DNA of 64,000 nt from assembly GCA_963971305.1 (NCBI GenBank), contig OZ020313.1, positions 19,727,260 through 19,791,259 of the forward strand. Reading direction: 5' to 3'. Made by a program: the position numbers and the translations under genes. The stretch comes from Arcuatula senhousia (lineage: Eukaryota; Mollusca; Bivalvia; Mytilida; Mytilidae). Below are positions 22,645-32,268 of this stretch, one piece after another. The notes under the pieces are model-generated. The model made no database searches, was not told the origin of the DNA, and saw nothing but the letters and a program-made list of their open reading frames with translations. Position 1 is the stretch's first letter; the number at the start of each line of letters is the position of its first letter.

Positions 22645-22975
22645 CTATCTGTAGGGTTTAAAATTATTGTAAGGGTTTCAGAATATGATTGTGACTTATT
22701 TGGATCATTTGTCAATATAGAGTGATTATTGTTTAGAGGGATATCGAAGTCAGAAAAGAGACTAGTTCTGAATTGTTTATTAAGTTCACAAGTGAAAAAG
22801 AAATGAACTTCGTCGTCTAAGTTATTATTATTACAAAACTTACAAATTCGTTGCTCTCGGGGAACCTTTTTATATCTACGAGTCTCTATTTCAAGAGAAT
22901 GGTCTGATATACGAAATTTTGATATCAGTTATGTGATAAGGTATACTTTTTCAATAGTCCTAAATTATTTGATAA
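22645..22975 (-). mobile_element. LINE C-terminal coding fragment (proximal part of a split element)
   Basis: On the minus strand: ISDHSLEIE, then RRYKKVPREQRICKFC, an acidic DDEVHFFFTC, and an ILNPTD stretch. The CxxC-x9-H-x4-C pattern with the preceding R-Y-x-x-x-P-x-x-x-R is a familiar C-terminal zinc-binding segment of many invertebrate LINEs. A likely one-base frameshift lies near 22930. The remainder of the protein's end is at 18590-18788. Confidence 0.7.
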
Positions 22976-23093
22976 GGGTGGGGGTTCAATGGGTGCCAGC
23001 CGCTCACCCCTACCTAAAATATATGGAGTGACCCCCTCCCCCAACCCCCCAACCCCGGGTTGAGAACAAGTGATTTAAGGCTGATATCATTTA

Positions 23094-23353
23094 GGCACGG
23101 ACCATTTGTTTTTCTGAGGGGGGGCCTTGGATTTTTTTGAAAAATAATTCCCAGCCCTGACTTTTGTAAAAAAAAATAATCTGGCCAGCACTTAGGTTGA
23201 AAAAAATAATCTGGTTTCAATCTAAAATCTAATCTTGCCAACAAAATTTCCTTGCTTAATATGTGTGTGAAAAAAATAATCTGGCCCGCAAAGCGGGCAA
23301 AAAAATTTTCCTGGCTCAAGGTAAAATCCCCAGAAAATCAAATGGTCTGTGCC
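23094..23353. mobile_element. TIR element of 260 bp, Harbinger-like MITE
   Basis: The left end starts GGCACGGACCATTTG. The right end is the inverted partner GGCACAGACCATTTG. TTA flanks both sides (23091-23093 and 23354-23356), which fits the 3-bp TTA/TAA target duplication of PIF/Harbinger transposons. The interior repeats an AAAAAATAATCTGGC motif. It has no coding capacity. Confidence 0.65.
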
Positions 23354-23626
23354 TTACACCCTTTCTTGTGGCATTAAATCTAATAAAACATCCAGTTATG
23401 ATTAAACTGCAATTTTCACCTTGTCCGATTAAGAGGCACATAACCGATCAAAACGTCTCATTTTCAAACCTCGACTGAATCGGGAGACTTTGGATGAACG
23501 TTTTCCACGCGATTTATTTCTCTATCTTCAATTAATTTATATTTAATTTAATATAAAACAACTCCTTAAATGGTCAGTCCCTAAATAGATCATTAGACAC
23601 CCTTTCTCATTCGATTCTTAAGCTTT
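23354..23626. other. Spacer, nothing recognised
   Basis: Short unique-looking stretch between a TIR element and a degenerate HINE copy. Confidence 0.4.
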
Positions 23627-24020
23627 TTAGCTCATGAAGTATTGTAATCGTATTGCGTCCCTCGTCCGTCTGTTAACTTTTCTACAAAGATCTTCTTCTC
23701 TGAAACCACTAAAGGGGCTGCTTTGAAATTTTGTACACTTGATCTTAAGACTAACCAACATGGTTGCCATTACTAAAAATAAAACAAGGGGTTAAATCAT
23801 AATTTTAGCAATACAATAAGATTATTGGCCAAATAAGGCCCTCTTGTCTAGGGGCAAAGACAGTTATAGCTGAAAAAGTATAAAAGATAAAGAAAATCCG
23901 AAGCAACATCCCTTCTTCAGCATTAAAAGCTCTACAGATCTCTCCACTGAGTCAAAGTCGTGGAACGACTCCTTATTGGAATTATTTCCCCTTTTTCGTA
24001 ACAATTGACCATTTTCTTAT
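23627..24020 (+). mobile_element. HINE family 1, degenerate 5' part
   Basis: Shares the order of motifs of the family-1 5' end: TTTTAGCTCA, CGTCCGTCTGTTAAC, CTTCTTCTCTGAAACCACT, an ACCAACATGG stretch, and AAAAGTATAAAAGATA. It is much more diverged than the copy at 24981 and is cut off where a family-2 element starts. Confidence 0.6.
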
Positions 24021-24980
24021 TTTTATACGACCGCAAAAAATTTGCGGACGTATAATGGTATGTATGATGCTGTCGTCGTCGTCGTTGTCTGGGGACATTT
24101 GGTTTCCGTGCGATAACTTGAGTAAATATTGACCAATTGTTATGAAATTTTTATATGATGTTTGTAACCACTAGAGGAAGGTTTCTATTGTATTTGGGGT
24201 TGGTGGCCCTTACCATTTTGGAAAAAAGGGCCAAAAGGGGCTAAAACGGGTGTATTGACAAAACTGTTGTAGAATGTTTATTATTCATTTGATTTTGAAA
24301 ATTCTTTTTTTATTGAATTCCCAATTAAATTCTGTCAACAAAATGTGTCAATGGTTTTGATGTATATTGAACCGTTACATTGCTACAGGGGGCCTAATAC
24401 GGGCCACGCCCAAAAAATCAACTTTTTTATTTGTGGTCCGATTTTCAAAATCTTTTTTTCATTGGAATCCTTGTGAAAATCCCTGCTTGCATTTTTCAAT
24501 CAGATTTGAAATATCTCTTACTGTTTTTGAGATATAAGGGGTCGAAGGGGCAAAAAACGCCATTTTTAAAAGTTGGTCAAGGCAAATGGTTTTACACAGG
24601 AAATTTAGCTGTATACGTTAGTGGGCCAGCCAATTGTTATGAAGTTTAAATATGATGATTATATACACTGAAGGAAGCTTTTTATTGCATTTTGTGGTCC
24701 TAACCTTTTTTTAAAAAGGACCAAAAGGGGCTTAATCGTGTCAAAAATGTCAATGAATATAGAAATAAATTTTTTTTCTATTAAATATTATTGTAAATAT
24801 ATATGTGTCAAATATGCATTTTTTTTTTCAAGTCCACCATAGGTTGCATGTGTAAAAAAAGCTTTGTAAGTCCACCATGGGCTGCATGTGACCATAGCAA
24901 TTGACTATCCATATTAGGCCTCCAATGTACAGGGTTCACCTTGTTGCGGTCGTATCATGCTGCGCTCGGCGTAGCTTTTT
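24021..24980 (+). mobile_element. Helentron-like (HINE) element, family 2
   Basis: The 5' end has ATACGACCGCAA, immediately followed by an inverted near-copy (TTTGCGGACGTAT). The interior has GTC repeats and AGGGGCC/AAAGGGGC-rich tracts. The 3' end has TTGCGGTCGTAT, the inverted partner of the 5' end, then a 7-bp hairpin (GCTGCGC/GCGTAGC with one G-T pair) and a T-run. It shows the uninterrupted form of the sequence that is split by other elements at 28072-31855. Confidence 0.72.
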
Positions 24981-26006
24981 AGCTCACCTGACCCGAAGGG
25001 TCATGTGAGCTATTGTCATCGTTAAGCGTCCGTCGTCCGTCCGTCGTCCGTCGTCTGTCGTCCGTCGTCCGTTAACTTTTCTTCAAAGATCTTCTTCTCT
25101 GAAACCACTGACTGGATTGCTTTCAAACTTTGTACATTTGATCTTTAGGATGTCCTCTACCAAGTTTGTGAAATTTGTGCATGCCGACCAACCAACATGG
25201 CCGCCGTTGCTAAAAATAGAACAGGGGGGTCAGACCATTGTTTTTGGCTTCTAACTTGAAAAGTATAAGAGATAGAGAAAATCTGAAGCAACCTTCCTTG
25301 TTCAGCATCAAAAGCTCTACAAAATTCTCCATAGAGTCGAAGTTGTCAGATGACTCCTTATAGGGGTTACGGCCCCTGAAAATAGCAATTTTTCATGTTT
25401 TTGGCCTACAGAATGAAAACTATTGCAGATAGAGATTAGCTGTTGCTTGCTTAAATGTTCAGCTCATTTAGCTTTACAAAATTCTCCATAGGGTCGAAGT
25501 TGGCAGATGACCCCTTATAGGGGTTACGGCCCCTGAAAAATAGCGATTTTTCATGTTTTTGTCCTACAGAATGAAAACTATTGCAGATAGAGATTAGCTG
25601 TTGCTTGCTTAAATGTTCAGCTCATTTAGCTCTACAAAATTCTCCATAGGGTTGAAGTTGTCAGATGACCCCTTATAGGGGTTACGGCCCCTGAAAAATA
25701 GCCATTTTTCATGTTTTTGGCCTACAGAATGAAAACTATTGCAGATAGAGATTAGCTGTTGCTTGCTTAAATGTTCAGCTCATTTAGCTCTACAAAAGTC
25801 TTCATAGGGTCGAAGTTGTCAGATGACTCCTTATAGGGGTTATGGCCCCTTATAGGTGAAAATGGTGTTTTTGGCCTATAGAATGAAAACTATTGCAGGT
25901 AGAGAAAAGCTGTTGCTTGCTTAAATGTTCAGCTCATTTAGCTCTACAAAAGTATAGGGTCAACATCAAGACCAGGTGAGCGATTCAGGCTCCTGGGAGC
26001 CTCTTG
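24981..26006 (+). mobile_element. Helentron-like (HINE) element, family 1
   Basis: It starts AGCTCACCTGACCCGAAGGG and ends CAGGTGAGC…AGGCTC/GAGCCT…CTCTTG. The centre has about four tandem repeats near 155 bp (TTGCTTGCTTAAATGTTCAG). It begins directly in the terminal T-run of the preceding family-2 element, which again points to T-T target choice. Confidence 0.75.
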
Positions 26007-26832
26007 TTAACTAATTAGACTTGATTACAGGTGATTTGCCGACAGTAGGCACCTGCCTTTTGGTTGGACAACCAATCAGAATTGACCAAAATAAAAACAA
26101 ACACAAGCCATGTGTTTGATACACGTGGGTTTTTGAACTTGCATGAAAAATAAATGAAAACCAAAACTAGAAGACTGATCAAGATAAAAGAATGATTTTT
26201 TACCTTAAAGAATGAATATTGGAATCCTTAAACATCCCTATTTACGATTATATAGTCCAAAACATTGATTTCACACATTTGATTTGGCAGTAAATTTCAT
26301 AAACAAAGAAAGACAACTTATGGGCAAAAGGGAGATAACTTAAAGGCAGTGGCTACTGTATACAAATTACATGTACCATACATATTTTTTATATGGTACA
26401 TTTCAGCAAAGTTATTTATTCAAAGCAGATTAGTAATGAAATATATTCATGATATCAATATAAGTTTTTATTATTACTATTTCAGGCAACTTTCTGTCCC
26501 TTTCTCTCCCATTTTAATTAAGGGTTGTGAGTCATCACATACAACATAATTCTTATAACTAGACTTATTATCTTTTCCCACCAAAGAGAATTTAACATAG
26601 TCATATTTTACAATGCCTTGACTGTTTTTTTCCAGTCATGCATAAAACCCCCTATATTATTTTAAAAAGTATTTCTGAATCATGTTTTTATATACTAAAG
26701 GGGGGGGTTGATAAATTTAAAATTAAATTATAAATAAAACATGAGCCAGATGTCGATCGACGCGATTCGTTTTTCTTCAGCTGAATCTTGTTTACGCAAA
26801 ATGTGATGCTATCCAAAATTTCTGGGGAGAAC
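26007..26832. other. Intergenic, no gene recognised
   Basis: AT-rich stretch with no recognised protein. It includes a short (TTTTTAT/ATATGGTACA)-type duplication near 26370-26400 and a G-run at 26701-26707. Confidence 0.45.
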
Positions 26833-27172
26833 ACTGCCTTATAGGGGTTACGGCCCATTAAAGGCAAAAAATTGTGTTTTTGGCCTATAGAAAGAAAACT
26901 ATTGCAGATAGAGAAAATATGTTGCTTGCTTAAATGTTCAGCTTAATTAGCTGTACAAAAGTCTTCTAGGGGCTAAGTTGTCCAATGACCCCTTTAAGGG
27001 GTTATGGCCCTTTAAAGGTGAAAAATAGTGTTTTTTGCTTTGGAATGAAAACTATTGCAGATAGAGAACAGCTTTTTCTCGCTTTAACATTCAGCTCATT
27101 TAGCTATATTAAAGTCTTCAAAGGGTTGACATCAAGACCAGGTGAGCGATTCAGGCTCCTGGGAGCCTCTTG
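26833..27172 (+). mobile_element. HINE family 1, 5'-truncated copy
   Basis: It enters within the central repeat (CTTATAGGGGTTACGG), has two repeat units, and ends with the family 3' end: CAGGTGAGC, the AGGCTC/GAGCCT hairpin, then CTCTTG. Confidence 0.7.
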
Positions 27173-27787
27173 TTTATCTTGAGGGGACATTCCTTTAAGT
27201 TGCAGTGCTCATTAAGGTTGATTTTAAGGTCATTTAATTGCTAATTTGAGATGACTTGCAATTTTAGAAGTAATTTAGTTATGTAGTTTGTCCGTTGAAA
27301 AGTTATCTTAATAGACGGCATAAACCAAAATATCAACGATAATTTAAAACTTCCGCAACAGAAAGCAGCCAGCAGCCTTCAATGTGGCCAGCGGTCGCTG
27401 CTCATTTTTTTGCAATTGGCATACCAATACAACCATACCTAGTTTTTTATTGAACTATCTTTTTTTTTATTTTAGTTCACATTTTTTCTATGTAAAATGT
27501 ACGGTTTTAGTGCACTTTATGGTTTTTTGGAAGTTGTTTAGTTCTATAATATGCTCATAGAGAAGTTTCAGCTGTACTTTAATTGTATTTTAAATGTTAA
27601 ACTCATTTTTGATAAAGTTTGTTTTTAACTTCGTCAACAAATTCACAAATGCAAACAAACGCATGACATTTTTGAGATTCAAACTTACAACAAAGTTCCA
27701 GGCAAAAAATGTCTAAGCCTGTTGAAGTTTTGTCTATTAATGGCTCATTAGAGACGAGATTGAAAACAATAAACACTGTACAAATAA
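27173..27787. other. Intergenic with scattered repeat traces
   Basis: No gene recognised. A CAGCCTTCAA…GCGCTGCTC-like piece near 27370-27400 resembles 35500-35545, and an ACAACAAAGTTCCAG piece near 27687 recurs at 59507, so parts are old dispersed repeat. Confidence 0.45.
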
Positions 27788-28071
27788 ACAAAAGGCTCTC
27801 GGGAGCCTGAATCGCTCACCTGGTCTTAATGTCGACTCTATAAAGACTTTTGCAGAGCTAAATGAGCTTAACATTTAAGAAAGCAACAGTTTTCCTCTAT
27901 CTACGACAGTTTTCATTCTAGATCTGTAGGCCAAAACCATGAAAAAAAAACGTTATTTTATGGCCCATATCCCCTATAAGGGGTCATCTGAAAACTTCAA
28001 CCCTTTGAAATAAGCTGAATGTTTCTAAGCAATCAACAGATTTTCTCTATCTCCAATGAATTTCATTCTAT
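27788..28071 (-). mobile_element. HINE family 1, partial copy, minus strand
   Basis: It starts with the reverse complement of the family 3' end (AGGCTCTCGGGAGCCTG, GCTCACCTGG) and runs into the central repeat before a family-2 element takes over. Confidence 0.65.
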
Positions 28072-28490
28072 AAATTTTTGCGATCGTATAATGTTATGGC
28101 GATGTTGTTGTCGTCGTATTCGTTGTCGCCGTCGTCGTTGTCGCCGTCGTTGTCGTCTGTAGACATTTGTGGTTTCTGTGCGATAACTTGAGTAAATATT
28201 GACCAATTGTTATGAAATTTAAATATGATTTTTGTTACTACTAAAGGAGGGTTGGTATTGTGTATGGGGTTTGTGGCCCCTACCATTTTAGAAAAAGGGC
28301 CAAAAGGGGCTAAAACGGGTATATTGACAAAACTGTTGTAAAATGTTCATTCATTCAATTTGGAAAATTCTTTTTTTATTGAATTTCTCATTAAATTCTG
28401 TCAACTAAATGTATCAACGGTTTTAATATACATTGATCCGTTACATTGCTACAAGGGGCCAAAAAGGGGTTTCACCCTAAAAATCGACTT

Positions 28491-30142
28491 TTTATACGAC
28501 CGCAAAAAATTTGCGGTCGTATTATGGTATGATGCTGTCGTTGTCGTGGTCGTCGTCGTCGGCGTCGTCGTCGTTGTCTGTTAATTTTTTAGTGTTTCAA
28601 CAATAACTTTAGTTCCAGTTATCCGATTGCTATGAAACTTGACAATGATGATCCTTACCATAAAAGGATGAATTGGATTGATTTTGGGAGTCCCCCCATT
28701 TTTGGTTTCGAAATTAGGGGCCAAAAATACTACTCTTTTGTTTGTTTCCACAATAACTTTAGTTCTAGTTATCCGATTGCTATGAAATTTGACAGTAATG
28801 TTCCTTACCATACAAGAATGAATGGGATTGATTTGGGGGTCCCCTTTTTTTGTTTGGAAATAAGGGGCCCAAAAGGGGCAAAAAATTGAAATATTTTATT
28901 TGTTTCCACCATAACTTTGGTCCTAGTTGGCCTATTGCTGTGAAATTTGTCAAGAATGTTTCTTATAATAAAAGAATGAACCTGATAAATTTTTGCGCCC
29001 CCATTTTCCCCGTTGTGTAATTAGGGGCCAAAAGGGGCCAAACTAATAACTTTATTATTAGTGGTCCGAATTATAAAATTTGTTTGCATGTTTGTTCTTG
29101 TCAAATAGCAGATTCAAAATTAAGAATTAATTTTGGGACCTCCCCCTTTTTCCCCTTATTACATAATTAGGGGCCAAATTGGGCCAAAATCGAATTTTTT
29201 TATTTGTGGTCCGATTTTGAATTTTTCTTTTTCATGTTTGTTCTTGTCAAATAGTGGATTCATAATTAAGAATTATTTTTTGCGACCCCCCCTTTTTCCC
29301 CCTATAACGTAATTAGGGGCCAAATGGGGCCAAAACTTTTTTAATTGTGGTCCGATTTTGAAATTTTTTTTGCAAGTTTATTCTTGTTAGGTAGCGAATC
29401 CAAATTTGAGAATTAATATTTGCAACCATCCCCCTTTTCACTTGTTTTGTAATTAGGGGCCAAAAGGGGCCGTAATCAAAACTTTTTTTATTTCTGGTTT
29501 GTTTTTGAATATATTTTTGGCAAGTTTATTTTTGTCAAGTAGCGAATCTTAATTTGAGAATTTATTTTTGCGACCCAACCCCTTTTTCACCTGTTATGTA
29601 ATAAGGGGCCAAAAGGGGCCGAAATTGAAACTGTTTTAATTCTTGTCCGATTTTGACAATTTTTTTGCAAGTTTATTCTTGTCAAGTAGCAGATATATTT
29701 TTGTGTCCACTTTTTTTACTGTTAGGTTATTAGGGACCAAAAGGGGCCAAAATCGTAACTTTTTTATTTCTGGTCCGATTAAAAAACTTTTTTTACAAGT
29801 TCATCCTTGCCAAGTAGCGATTCTAAATTTAAGAATACATTTTTGCGACCCCCATCTTTTTTTCGCTCATTTCCTAAGGGGCCGTAATCATAATTTAAAA
29901 AAAATTCTTGTTCGATTTTTAATTTTTTCCCCAAACATTATTCTTTTCAAGAGTAGAATACAAAATTGAAAATTTATATATTTACCCCCTGGGTGGAAAG
30001 TCCATCAGAGAAGCATGTGTCAAAAACCTTTGTCAGTCCACCATGGACTGCATGTGTCCAGAGCAATAGACTATCCATATTGGGCCTAAAACGTACAGGG
30101 TTCAACATGTTGCGGTCGTATCATGCTGCGCTCGGCGAAGCT
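28491..30142 (+). mobile_element. HINE family 2, long copy with AGGGGCCAAAAGGGGCC repeats
   Basis: The 5' end is ATACGACCGCAA with its immediate inverted copy. The centre has about nine diverged tandem repeats of 110-130 bp, each with TAATTAGGGGCCAAA, GTGGTCCGATTTT and AAGTTTATTCTTGTCAA. The 3' end is TTGCGGTCGTAT plus the GCTGCGCTCGGCGAAGC hairpin. It was inserted in a T-run of the surrounding family-2 copy. Confidence 0.72.
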
Positions 30143-30151
30143 TTTTATTTA

Positions 30152-30306
30152 GGCCGCGGCTACGATTACCCCTTACGGGTAACAATAAAAAAAAATTATT
30201 GTTACCCCCTTCACTAAAATCGGAAACGGTTTCCGGATACGGCACCTTTTTCGTCCGAAATTTGAAGAGTTATTGTTACCCGTAGAGGGTAATTGTAGCC
30301 AGTCCG
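30152..30306. mobile_element. TIR element of 155 bp with 9-bp target duplication
   Basis: It is flanked by identical TTTTATTTA (30143-30151 and 30307-30315). Ends GGCCGCGGCTACGATTACCC and, inverted, CGGACTGGCTACAATTACCC are imperfect terminal inverted repeats; a GGGTAACAATA/TATTGTTACCC arm continues inward. A 9-bp duplication with TIRs fits Mutator-like or Merlin-type transposons. Non-coding. Confidence 0.7.
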
Positions 30307-30382
30307 TTTTATTTATTTGTGGTCCGATTTTCAAAATCTTTTTTTCATTGGAATCCTTGTGAAAATCCCTGCCTGCGTTTTT

Positions 30383-31261
30383 GTCTCGCCTGCGACTTTA
30401 GTGGCTGAAGGCGAGACATAGGTATTACTTTGAAAAGTATAATAGCTAGGCATCTGATATCTGGTTTACCGGTACTTCGGGTTATGTTTAATGCAACTAG
30501 CTAGCTGGTGCCATGCCATTTGACCCTGACCGAAATTTCATGGTTCAGTGACTCTGTGGACTTGGATGATTTTTGGGACCAAAAGACCTCTTGGTAAGAC
30601 TTTTGTGGAAAATGAATAAGTGAAAAGTATAATAGCTAGTTATCAGATATCTGGTATACAGACACCTGGAGTTATGGTCTATGCAACTGATACCATGTCC
30701 TGCGACCTTGACACAATTTTCATCGTTCAGTGACTCTGTGGACTTAGATGATTTTTGGGACAATAAAAACTTTGGTGGAAAATAAATTAAGTTAAAAGTA
30801 TAATAGCTGGGCATCTGATATTTGGTATACAGACATTTGGGGTTTGGGTCTACACAATCGACACCATGTTGTGTGACCCTGACCCCTTTTTCACGGTTCA
30901 GTGAATTTGTGAATGTAAATGATTTTTGGGTGGAAAATGAGTTAAGTGAAAAGTATAATATTATAGCTAGGCATATGATATTTGGGTATTATGGTATACA
31001 CAACTGAATTCACCATGTAATGTGACCTTGACCTAGTTTTCATTGTTGAATGGCTTAGTGAATGTTGGTCTTTTTTAATTGTTTCTCAATAACTATGGTA
31101 TCTAGAATACAATTTAAACATTTTTATGATGATTAAATGGAATTCTGTCATCTGTCACAGGCTGAGGGTCTTGACCTTAACTTTTCTAAAGGCCCAGCTA
31201 GACCTTCAATGAGTTCTGTGATGGTGCAGACAGGCGAGACATACTTTAGTGTCAACTCTTG
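30383..31261 (+). mobile_element. Helentron-like (HINE) element, family 3
   Basis: The 5' end GTCTCGCCTG…AAGGCGAGAC forms a hairpin. The centre has four tandem repeats of 150-180 bp (GGTTCAGTGACTCTGTGGAC; AAGTATAATAGCTAG). The 3' end has CAGGCGAGAC, the inverted partner of the 5' end, then GACA/TGTC and CTCTTG. Comparison with 24490-24510 gives a clean empty site (TTTTT then AATCAG) with no target duplication. It differs in sequence from families 1 and 2 but has the same architecture. Confidence 0.72.
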
Positions 31262-31855
31262 TTAATCAGATCTGCAATATCTCTGACCATTTTCGAGAAA
31301 TTAGGGGTCGAAGGGGAAAAACGCCATTTTTTTAAAGTTTGTCCAGGAAAATAAATTAAGCTGTAGTGGACCAGCCAATTGTTATGAAGTTTTAATATGA
31401 TGGTAGTATCCAACCAAGGAAGGTTGGTACTGTATTTGGGGTTTGTGGCCCCTACCGTTTTAGAAAAAAAGGGCCAAAAGGAGCTAAAACGGGTGCCTTG
31501 ACAAAACTGTTCTAGAATGTTTATTATTCATTCGATTTTGAAATTACTTTTTTTGTTGAATTGCTCTTTGCATGCTGTCACCTAAATGTGTCAATGGGTT
31601 GAAAACATATTGCACCTGTACATTGCTGCAGGGGGCCAAAGACTTACCACACTTATAATATCAACTTTTTATTTTTGGTCCGATTTTCAAAATCACACTG
31701 TTAATGTCAACCACAGGGTGCATGTGTCAAAAAAAAGTCCACAATGGGCTGCATGTGACCAAAGCAATAGACTATCCATATTGGGCCTCCAACGTACAGG
31801 GTTCAAAATGTTGCCGTCGTATCGTGCTTCGCTCGGCTTTGCTTTTTATAACTTT

Positions 31856-32124
31856 TAGGGGTCTGTAACCCATATAATGAGTCATCTACCAACTTCCACC
31901 ATATAAAGACTTTTCCAGAGCTAAATGAGCTGAACATTTAAGCAAGCAACAGCTTTTCTCTATCTACTTTAGTTTCATTCTGTAGGCCCAAAGCATGAAA
32001 AAAAAAACTTATTTTAGGGACCGTTACCCCAATAAGGAGTCTTTTGACAACTTCAATGCTAAAAAGACTTTTGTAGAGCTAAATGAGCTGAACATTCAAG
32101 CAAGCAACAGATCCAGGTGAGCTT
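31856..32124 (-). mobile_element. HINE family 1, short copy, minus strand
   Basis: Two central repeat units in reverse orientation (GAGCTAAATGAGCTGAACATT), ending with the reversed 5' end (CAGGTGAGCT). It lies about 145 bp upstream of the TRIM-like start codon, so it may contribute to that gene's 5' region. Confidence 0.65.
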
Positions 32125-32268
32125 AAAAGTAAAACTGGGAAAGTATTAAGCTTGATCTATCTTGATTGTATTGATAAATATTTCTCTAGACCAACTTCTA
32201 GTTGTTCTCAAAGAATAAAATGTCATGTACGTGTTTACATCATGTCTTTTTACTGTATTACAGGTATA

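Larger units (their letters stand above)
28072..31855 (+). mobile_element. HINE family 2 element split by three insertions
   Basis: Pieces 28072-28490, 30307-30382 and 31262-31855 line up in order with the uninterrupted copy at 24021-24980. Inserted in it are another family-2 element (28491-30142), a 155-bp TIR element with a 9-bp target duplication (30152-30306), and a family-3 element (30383-31261). The 3' end again has GTCGTATCGTGC, a hairpin and a T-run. The order of insertion can be read from which element is interrupted. Confidence 0.75.

Noticed and set aside
28360..28584. Valine-rich 74-residue frame
   Set aside because: The GTC/GTT trinucleotide run of a HINE 5' region translated by chance.
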